11,014 bases of DNA from an uncultured Bacilli bacterium. GTDB lineage: Bacteria; Bacillota_I; Bacilli_A; RF39; UBA660. Numbering within the stretch: position 1 is the first letter of the stretch; every line of letters starts with the position of its first letter. The stretch is taken from assembly GCA_934098555.1 (NCBI GenBank), contig CAKOOQ010000028.1:1-11014 (forward strand), written 5' to 3'. The notes beneath the pieces were generated by a model that saw only the letters and a program-made list of their open reading frames with translations, did not search any database and was not told where the DNA came from. The position numbers and the translations under genes are program-made. Below are positions 6,555 through 11,014 of the stretch, piece by piece.

Positions 6555-7044
6555 AAATTTCAAATAAATAAACATTTTCGATATATTTTTCTCGCCATAA
6601 ACGATTCGTTAGGTATTTACCGCCTAAATGTTTATAAAATTCATTAGTCGGATTTTTGTCTATACAACCAACGACGAGGTTATGAAGATGGTTTTCTTTT
6701 ATTTTTGTTACGGCATAGTCATAAAGTTTTTTTCCATAACCCTTTTGTTGATATTCTTTTAAAACATATAAATGATGTATTTCGGCAGCTTCTTTTAAAA
6801 GGTCACTTTCTAGTGTAAAATAAACCCAACCAATGATTTTTTTCTCTAAAGTTAATACATAATAATAGGGTTGTTCATTAAGATTATTTTTTAACCTTTC
6901 GGCCGAATATTTTTCACTTGCTAATAAATGTTTTAAAAATTCATCTTCGACGATTCCCTTATAGGTGGTATTCCAAACTACCGCGATTTTATGGGCCAGT
7001 TCTTCAGAATCCTCTTTTCTTCTTTTTCTTATTTCTAAATTCAT
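6553..7044 (-). CDS. GNAT-family N-acetyltransferase
   Basis: A 163-residue acyltransferase that should move an acetyl group from acetyl-CoA to an amine; the substrate cannot be told from sequence. The acetyl-CoA pyrophosphate loop (motif A) is QQKGYGK at residues 99-105, preceded by the strand EIHHLYVLKEY (88-98). Motif B is represented by NPTNEFYKHLGG (131-142), typical of the C-terminal half of the fold. The N-terminal IRKRRKEDSEELAHKI fits the first helix of small-molecule or peptide acetyltransferases. AAGAAGGA lies about seven bases before the ATG. The gene lies downstream of tRNA-Arg on the same strand, separated by the tRNA terminator, and may start from a TATAAT at 7090-7095 (minus) that lacks a convincing -35. 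Confidence 0.9.
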   Translation of the reverse strand: MNLEIRKRRKEDSEELAHKIAVVWNTTYKGIVEDEFLKHLLASEKYSAERLKNNLNEQPYYYVLTLEKKIIGWVYFTLESDLLKEAAEIHHLYVLKEYQQKGYGKKLYDYAVTKIKENHLHNLVVGCIDKNPTNEFYKHLGGKYLTNRLWREKYIENVYLFEI

Positions 7045-7089
7045 AAGTATTCCTTCTTTTTATAATTAAAATTTTTTAATATCCATCAT

Positions 7090-7095
7090 ATTATA
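7090..7095 (-). promoter_or_regulatory. Possible -10 box for the acetyltransferase
   Basis: A perfect TATAAT on the minus strand directly after the tRNA terminator, 46 bases before the acetyltransferase ATG. No -35 match is found at 16-18 bases, so the call rests on the hexamer and its position only. Confidence 0.35.
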
Positions 7096-7121
7096 TAAAA
7101 ACTACCTGACATGAGGTAGTT
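7096..7121 (-). terminator. Intrinsic terminator of tRNA-Arg
   Basis: A perfect 8-bp stem, AACTACCT (7100-7107) with AGGTAGTT (7114-7121), and a 6-base loop. On the minus strand the stem runs straight into TTT, making five T in a row. It lies 10 bases beyond the tRNA CCA end; on the plus strand no T-run follows. Confidence 0.8.
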
Positions 7122-7131
7122 AAAAAACATC

Positions 7132-7208
7132 TGGTGTTCTAAGGGAGACTTGAACTCCCGACCTTTAGCTTCGGAGGCTAACACTCTATCCAACTGAGCT
7201 ATTAGAAC
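7132..7208 (-). tRNA. tRNA-Arg (anticodon CCG)
   Basis: A complete 77-base cloverleaf on the minus strand. The acceptor stem is GTTCTAA/TTAGAAC, the D-stem GCTC/GAGT, and the anticodon stem TTAGC/GCTAA encloses the loop CTCCGAA, giving anticodon CCG. A five-base variable loop, T-stem GGGAG/CTCCC and loop TTCAAGT follow, then discriminator A and an encoded CCA. It reads the arginine codon CGG, used for example three times in the glycosyltransferase at 261. It has its own promoter and terminator. Confidence 0.97.
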
Positions 7209-7216
7209 ATACGCCT

Positions 7217-7246
7217 ATTATAACACATCATCTTGATTTATGACTA
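7217..7246 (-). promoter_or_regulatory. Promoter of tRNA-Arg
   Basis: On the minus strand TGTTATAAT (7217-7225) is a perfect extended -10, with TAGTCA (7241-7246) 18 bases upstream as a four-of-six -35. The tRNA 5' end lies nine bases past the -10 box. Confidence 0.7.
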
Positions 7247-7262
7247 GTAATTTTGTTATACT
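7233..7262 (+). promoter_or_regulatory. Promoter of the 7281-dgkA operon
   Basis: TTGATT (7233-7238), an 18-base spacer ending in TGT, and TATACT (7257-7262): a -35 plus extended -10. It overlaps the oppositely directed tRNA promoter. The predicted start near 7269 leaves a leader of about 12 bases that still holds AAGGTGA at 7271-7277. Confidence 0.7.
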
Positions 7263-7280
7263 CTAAGAAGAAGGTGACGT

Positions 7281-8006
7281 ATGAAAAAAAGTAGAGTGAA
7301 AACGTGGTTGTTTGTTCTTTTTGTTTGGCTTTTATTTATGGGCTTTCTTTCTTTCGGGGTTCTTGTGTTTGTTCGAGTAAATGATCAAATAACTCTTGAA
7401 GATGAAATCTATAACTTAGAAAGTACAATGAACGAAAAATATCCTGATGAAGCATTTTTAGAAGAAAGATTTCAAACTATTGTTACAGATGGGGCTTATG
7501 CTAACGTGGAAAAATCTTTGAAAAACTATTTAAAAGAGTACTATAAAACCTATCAAGAAATAAAAGCCTTATATGAAGATGATACCATTGCTGGTTTATT
7601 ATCTTATCAAAATATGATGGTGGATGGCCCTATTTTTACCGCGTCTTTATCTTATGCTGAAAAGTTTAAAACAAAATTAAGCACTTTAAGTCTTAAAGAA
7701 GAAAAATTATATGATGCCGATTATTACATGAGTTTTTATTCTTCTTCCGATGGTGTTTATTATAAAGATTATTATGAAGAGCAGATAAAAGACTATCTTG
7801 GTACATCAGAAAGTATAAAAGAAGAACTGGATGATACTTTAAATGTGGTTCAAATAGAAATCGATATTTTAAATCATTTAAAAAAGAATCAGGGAAGTTG
7901 GTATTTAGAAAATGGTGGACTTTATTTTTCCGATGGCGAAGTAGAAAAAGAGTATTACATTTTATTAAATAAATTTAATGAAAGAGAAGAAAGTGTTGAC
8001 CTATGA
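7281..8006 (+). CDS. Membrane-anchored protein of unknown function
   Basis: I do not recognise this 241-residue protein. A basic start (MKKSRVK) and one hydrophobic helix at about 8-32 with no cleavage site predict an N-terminal anchor, leaving about 205 residues outside the cell. That part is strongly acidic, rich in Glu, Lys, Tyr and Leu, without cysteine, and probably helical with coiled-coil segments (TLEDEIYNLESTMNEKYPDE, SIKEELDDTLN). The ribosome-binding site is AAGGTGA at 7271-7277. Its TGA stop overlaps the dgkA ATG in an ATGA junction, so the two genes are probably translationally coupled and may act in the same envelope process. It could be a partner or regulator of undecaprenol recycling, but this is inference from position only. 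Confidence 0.8.
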   Translation: MKKSRVKTWLFVLFVWLLFMGFLSFGVLVFVRVNDQITLEDEIYNLESTMNEKYPDEAFLEERFQTIVTDGAYANVEKSLKNYLKEYYKTYQEIKALYEDDTIAGLLSYQNMMVDGPIFTASLSYAEKFKTKLSTLSLKEEKLYDADYYMSFYSSSDGVYYKDYYEEQIKDYLGTSESIKEELDDTLNVVQIEIDILNHLKKNQGSWYLENGGLYFSDGEVEKEYYILLNKFNEREESVDL

Positions 8007-8362
8007 AATTATTTTTAAAAAGTTTACAGAATGCATTTCGGGGCATCTTTGAGGCTTTAAAAGAAGAAAGAAATATGAAAATTCATGCTTGTTTTGTGCT
8101 TATAGTGAGTTTTTTGGGTTTTCTTTTGCATATTAGTTTATCAGAATGGCTTTGGTGTTTACTTTGTTTTGCTGTTGTTATTTCAATGGAAATAATGAAC
8201 ACCGCGGTAGAAAATTTAGTGGATTTAGTAGAACCTGAGTTTAACGATTTAGCAGGTAAGGTAAAGGATATGGCCGCGGGTGCTGTTTTAATAAATGCCT
8301 TATTTTCGATTATGATTGGCCTTATTATTTTTCTTCCTAAAATTATGTTATTATTTTTATAA
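8003..8362 (+). CDS. dgkA: Undecaprenol/diacylglycerol kinase (DgkA family)
   Basis: A small three-helix membrane kinase of 119 residues, the usual size. The family signature E-x-x-N-T-A-x-E-x-x-x-D is present as EIMNTAVENLVD (63-74), and is followed by AGKVKDMAAGAVL (84-96), the second conserved block. Gram-positive members mainly phosphorylate undecaprenol to undecaprenyl phosphate for cell-wall recycling, whereas the Escherichia coli enzyme uses diacylglycerol; assignment as undecaprenol kinase is by that precedent. In many Firmicutes the gene sits with ybeY, cdd and era; here it follows an unknown anchored protein, with a four-base overlap. GAAAGTG at 7989-7995 is a modest ribosome-binding site inside the upstream gene. 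A terminator follows the stop immediately. Confidence 0.93.
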   Translation: MKLFLKSLQNAFRGIFEALKEERNMKIHACFVLIVSFLGFLLHISLSEWLWCLLCFAVVISMEIMNTAVENLVDLVEPEFNDLAGKVKDMAAGAVLINALFSIMIGLIIFLPKIMLLFL

Positions 8363-8388
8363 AATTCAACCTCAAGTTGAGTTTTTTT
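8361..8388 (+). terminator. Intrinsic terminator of the 7281-dgkA operon
   Basis: ATTCAAC (8364-8370) pairs with GTTGAGT (8376-8382), one G-U pair, around a 5-base loop, and continues into T7. It overlaps the dgkA stop codon. Confidence 0.82.
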
Positions 8389-8391
8389 GTC

Positions 8392-8420
8392 TTTTCAAAC
8401 TGGGAAAAATTTTATATAAT
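8392..8420 (+). promoter_or_regulatory. Promoter of the sulfotransferase-thioredoxin operon
   Basis: TTTTCA (8392-8397), a 17-base spacer and a perfect TATAAT (8415-8420), starting four bases after the preceding terminator. Transcription from about 8427 excludes upstream in-frame starts and supports the ATG at 8442. Confidence 0.7.
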
Positions 8421-8441
8421 GACGAAGAAAGGTGGAAGAAA

Positions 8442-10385
8442 ATGAAGAAAAAAATCATTTTAATATGTGTGGGGCTTGTTACAATTTTATTTTTAGTCGC
8501 TGTTTTTTTAGAAGTAAAAAACGCGGCAAGTGATACTTTAGACAGAACCATAAGTTTGGTTGAAAAGCAAAATGAAAAGGAATATAATACAGAAGGATAT
8601 ACCATAGAGAATCCTAATATTATTTTAAATCCTTATGATATATCTCCTTTAACGGCTTTAATTTTATTTGAAACCGATGAAGAGGTAGCTGTGAAAGTAA
8701 CGATAAAAGGTAAAGATGCTTTAACGACTTATACGCATACTTTTGCGGCGGCAAAAAAGCATTACTTACCTATATATGGCTTATACGCTGATAAAGAAAA
8801 CGAAGTTACCGTGCAATACGCAAATATTTCTAAAACATTTAAAATTAAAACAGATAAATTACCGGATGATATCGTTTTACCAACAAGTGTGAAGAAAGAC
8901 GCATCAAAACTTACCAATGACCTTTATTTTTATACACCATCAAGTAAGGGTTACACGGCAGCTTATGATACAAACGGGGAAGTACGCTGGTATTTAACCA
9001 TTAATGCTATCTGGGAAGTAAATCGCTTACAAAATGGTCATTTACTTTTAAGCACCGAAAGACTTGTGAATAGTCCTTATTATATGACAGGACTTTATGA
9101 AATGGATATGCTTGGCAAAATCTATAAAGAGTATAGTCTAGAAGGCGGATATCATCATGATTACTTTGAAATGGAAAATGGTCATTTACTCGTGGCGAGT
9201 GATAATTTCTCAAACGGTAAAACCGTTGAAGATTATGTTGTAGAAATCGATAGAGAAACCGGTAAAGTGGTTAAAACATGGGATATTTCTAGTATTTTAA
9301 ATCATGAAGATGGTAAAAGTGAAAACTGGAGTGAGTACGATTGGTTTCATAATAATGCCGTATGGTATGATAAAAATACAAATTCAATTACATTATCCGG
9401 AAGACATCAAGATGCCGTTATTAATATTTCTTATGAAGATGGTAGTTTAAATTGGATTTTAGGCGACAAAACAAATTGGAGTGAAGATTATCAAAAATAT
9501 TTCTTTACCCCTAAAGGTAAAAATTTTGAATGGCAATGGAGTCAACATGCGGCTATGATAACACCAGAAGGTTATGTTTTCTTATTTGATAATGGAAATA
9601 ATAAATCAAAAATAGAAAAAGAGTATGTAGAAGCTTCTAAAAGTTATTCAAGGGGTGTCATGTATAAAATTGATACCGAAGCGATGACAATTGAACAAGT
9701 CTTTGAATATGGTAAAGAAAGAGGCAGTAGTTTTTATTCCCCTTATATTTCAGATGTGGATTATTTAGCTAAAAATCATTATATTGTGCATTCGGGTGGT
9801 ATTGTTTACGTAGATGGTAAAAACTCTAATCAACCAGCAGGTTTTTCTACTAATGCTTCTTTAGTCAGTGATACGGTGGAATTATTAAATAACAAAGTTA
9901 TTTTTGAAATAAAATTTAATACGAATAATTATCGTGTAGAAAAAATGAGTCTTTATGCTGATAATGAAAATTATACGAATGAAAAGGCCGTTCGTTTAGG
10001 AAGTCTTGGTGTAACATCCGTTACCAAAGAAACATTAGGTCTTAATTTAACTTCTCAAAATATAGATGAAGATTATGAAAGTAAAAACATAACTTTAACA
10101 GAAGAAATTGATCGTTTCGTTTTTACAGGAAAATTCAAACGTGGTACAAAAGTAAACTTGGTTTTATATCACGATTTAAAATATACTTATTACAATGTTC
10201 CCGTAAGTAAAAAGCCTTATACCGCTTTGTGTGTCGACATTTTTAATGAAAAGGAACAAGAAGAAGGTATCACGGTTACTAAATATATTAATAAAGAGGG
10301 TTTAAAAAGAGGGCAATATCAATTTTTGGTAGAAATTGATGGTAAGATGTATAATACAGGAAAGTATGTGGTAGTAAATGAATAA
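8442..10385 (+). CDS. Membrane-anchored arylsulfate sulfotransferase (ASST family)
   Basis: A PAPS-independent sulfotransferase that moves sulfate from one phenolic ester to another phenol through a sulfo-histidine intermediate, outside the cell. The 647-residue protein has an N-terminal membrane anchor (5-23, no lipobox), an Arylsulfotran_N-type beta-domain (NPYDISPLTALILFETDE at 63-80, IYGLYAD at 111-117) and then the propeller domain. Residues corresponding to the active site of E. coli AssT (His252, His356, Arg374, catalytic His436) appear as GYHHDY (His238/239), WFHNN (His313), GRHQD (Arg331) and WSQHA (His369). The His313-Arg331 spacing of 18 equals that in E. coli. Only two cysteines exist, Cys9 in the anchor and Cys597. 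AAAGGTGG at 8428-8435 fixes the start. It overlaps the thioredoxin-like gene by eight bases. True substrates are unknown; the scaffold could also have been adapted to non-aryl esters. Confidence 0.9.
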   Translation: MKKKIILICVGLVTILFLVAVFLEVKNAASDTLDRTISLVEKQNEKEYNTEGYTIENPNIILNPYDISPLTALILFETDEEVAVKVTIKGKDALTTYTHTFAAAKKHYLPIYGLYADKENEVTVQYANISKTFKIKTDKLPDDIVLPTSVKKDASKLTNDLYFYTPSSKGYTAAYDTNGEVRWYLTINAIWEVNRLQNGHLLLSTERLVNSPYYMTGLYEMDMLGKIYKEYSLEGGYHHDYFEMENGHLLVASDNFSNGKTVEDYVVEIDRETGKVVKTWDISSILNHEDGKSENWSEYDWFHNNAVWYDKNTNSITLSGRHQDAVINISYEDGSLNWILGDKTNWSEDYQKYFFTPKGKNFEWQWSQHAAMITPEGYVFLFDNGNNKSKIEKEYVEASKSYSRGVMYKIDTEAMTIEQVFEYGKERGSSFYSPYISDVDYLAKNHYIVHSGGIVYVDGKNSNQPAGFSTNASLVSDTVELLNNKVIFEIKFNTNNYRVEKMSLYADNENYTNEKAVRLGSLGVTSVTKETLGLNLTSQNIDEDYESKNITLTEEIDRFVFTGKFKRGTKVNLVLYHDLKYTYYNVPVSKKPYTALCVDIFNEKEQEEGITVTKYINKEGLKRGQYQFLVEIDGKMYNTGKYVVVNE

Positions 10386-10848
10386 AAATATAATAATAGG
10401 CGTTTTATTATTTGTGGTGGCTCTTTCTTTAACAGCAGGTTATACGTATTACAGTCATAAAGACGGTATTAATAAAAATGCAACGGTGGAAGATTTAAAA
10501 TTTGATAATGATAAAATAAATGTTTATATTTTCTGGGGAAGTACCTGTTCTCATTGTGAAGAACTTTATGAATTTTTATATTCCAACGAAAAAGAAGAAA
10601 AAAAATATGCTCGTATTTATGGCTTTGAAGTTTGGGAAAATAAAGACAACGGTCTACTGATGGATAAATTCATCGCTGCAAATAATGGTAAAACAGGTGA
10701 AAGAAGCGTTCCTTATATTGTTATTGGCGATACTGTTTTGACAGGTTTTTCGGCAACGGATAAAGAAAAAATCAAAAATTTAATTAAAGAAGCTTATGAC
10801 AACAAAAATGAATTTAATTATCATGAAGATTTATTTAAAACAGAATAA
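10378..10848 (+). CDS. Membrane-tethered thioredoxin-fold protein (CSHC active site)
   Basis: A 156-residue extracytoplasmic thiol-disulfide protein. A hydrophobic helix at residues 4-24 anchors it or acts as a signal. The thioredoxin fold follows: strand VYIFWGST (49-56), active site CSHC (57-60), and the conserved cis-proline in SVPYIVIG (Pro112), then a C-terminal helix. A Ser-His dipeptide between the cysteines differs from Gly-Pro of reducing thioredoxins; a His there is common in oxidising DsbA proteins, so an oxidase or isomerase role is possible but not proven. The ATG overlaps the sulfotransferase stop by eight bases with only a weak AGGAAAG at 10358-10364, implying translational coupling. 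No DsbB/DsbI or VKOR partner is visible in the window. The partner sulfotransferase has no cysteine pair to oxidise. Confidence 0.88.
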   Translation: MNKNIIIGVLLFVVALSLTAGYTYYSHKDGINKNATVEDLKFDNDKINVYIFWGSTCSHCEELYEFLYSNEKEEKKYARIYGFEVWENKDNGLLMDKFIAANNGKTGERSVPYIVIGDTVLTGFSATDKEKIKNLIKEAYDNKNEFNYHEDLFKTE

Positions 10849-10851
10849 TTT

Positions 10852-10885
10852 GAAAAAGGAGAACAGTAAAATTTCTTCTTTTTTT
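10852..10885 (+). terminator. Intrinsic terminator of the sulfotransferase-thioredoxin operon
   Basis: GAAAAAGGAGAA (10852-10863) pairs with TTCTTCTTTTTT (10873-10884), two G-U pairs included, around a 9-base loop, and ends in a seven-T run. The AAGGAG inside it resembles a ribosome-binding site but no start codon follows. Confidence 0.7.
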
Positions 10886-10896
10886 ATACTTCAAAA

Positions 10897-10911
10897 GTGT
10901 AAACTTTACAC
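10897..10911. promoter_or_regulatory. Perfect palindrome, candidate operator
   Basis: GTGTAAACTTTACAC is a 15-base perfect palindrome centred on C10904, outside any gene. TTTACA (10905-10910) could also serve as a -35 with TAAACT (10928-10933) 17 bases on, so a repressor here would cover a promoter for the gene right of the window. I cannot match it to a known operator. Confidence 0.4.
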
Positions 10912-10998
10912 CAAATTCTAACTTTTTTAAACTTTTTACCATGAAAAAAAAGGAAATCACAGATTTTTTTTGAATATATAAGTAGAAGGATAATTTTG

Positions 10999-11014
10999 GT
11001 GACAGCAAAATTGG
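10999..11014 (+). CDS. Possible first codons of the next gene, cut by the window edge
   Basis: AGAAGGA (10984-10990) is followed at eight bases by GTG ACA GCA AAA TTG, open to the edge; a TTG at 10996 is in the same frame. Too short to identify. It rests on the ribosome-binding site and the likely promoter upstream. Confidence 0.25.

Noticed and set aside
8316..8441. In-frame ATG that would extend the sulfotransferase by 42 residues
   Set aside because: It starts inside dgkA and runs through that operon's terminator and the sulfotransferase promoter. The ATG at 8442 has a strong ribosome-binding site and leads directly into a normal membrane anchor.
10378..10848. Annotation of the thioredoxin-like gene as DsbL dedicated to the sulfotransferase
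   Set aside because: The sulfotransferase has a single extracellular cysteine and cannot form the disulfide that DsbL makes in E. coli AssT; no DsbI-type membrane partner is present.
10941..10973. Ten-codon reading frame MKKKEITDFF followed by TGA, as a possible leader peptide
   Set aside because: There is no ribosome-binding site upstream, no attenuator-like alternative hairpins are visible, and no run of one regulatory amino acid apart from poly-A lysines.
10951..10973. AAATC-ACA-GATTT followed by T-run as another terminator
   Set aside because: The stem is five mostly A-T pairs with a three-base loop and follows no gene, since the operon already ends at 10885.

Overview
The window comes from a low-GC Gram-positive bacterium. 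Strong AT bias, Shine-Dalgarno-led genes, U-tailed hairpin terminators, a class B sortase with an NPQTG-anchored surface protein, and the lipid genes cdsA, rseP and a small dgkA all point to the Bacilli. An uncultured gut lineage near the Mollicutes (RF39-like) is my guess from overall style; it is inference and nothing here proves it. Peptidoglycan is implied by the sortase and its substrate. TGA acts as a stop, tryptophans are TGG, and a tRNA-Arg(CCG) reads CGG, so the code is the standard bacterial one and not the mycoplasma code.

Layout. Positions 1-211 hold the end of an IS3-like insertion sequence: a truncated orfA-type transposase on the minus strand and its terminal repeat. At 261-1355 lies a family 2 glycosyltransferase with a TPR tail. 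It runs into the 3' end of a convergent class B sortase (1273-2877, minus). The sortase is oversized, with about 265 extra cytoplasmic residues. A probable terminator for the glycosyltransferase lies inside the sortase coding sequence. Divergent from the sortase is a secreted cysteine-rich protein (3019-3684) with an NPQTG sorting signal, the likely substrate of that sortase.

Positions 3718-5672 form a cdsA-rseP operon with its own promoter and terminator; dxr, which often sits between these two genes in Firmicutes, is absent. Next come an unrecognised 275-residue cytoplasmic protein (5714-6541), a convergent GNAT acetyltransferase (6553-7044, minus) and tRNA-Arg(CCG) (7132-7208, minus), with a bidirectional terminator between the two protein genes. 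A compact divergent promoter region leads rightward into an unknown membrane-anchored protein (7281-8006), which overlaps dgkA (8003-8362) by an ATGA junction.

The last unit (8392-10885) has a good promoter, a membrane-anchored arylsulfate sulfotransferase (8442-10385) and an overlapping thioredoxin-fold protein with a CSHC active site (10378-10848). The order recalls the assT-dsbL arrangement of Gram-negative bacteria, but this sulfotransferase has only one extracellular cysteine, so the redox protein probably serves other clients. The cysteine-rich sortase substrate is one possibility. The right end (10886-11014) holds a perfect 15-bp palindrome and possibly the first codons of another gene.

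Much of the window concerns the cell envelope: protein anchoring, membrane proteolysis, phospholipid and undecaprenyl-phosphate metabolism, and extracellular sulfate transfer with thiol chemistry.
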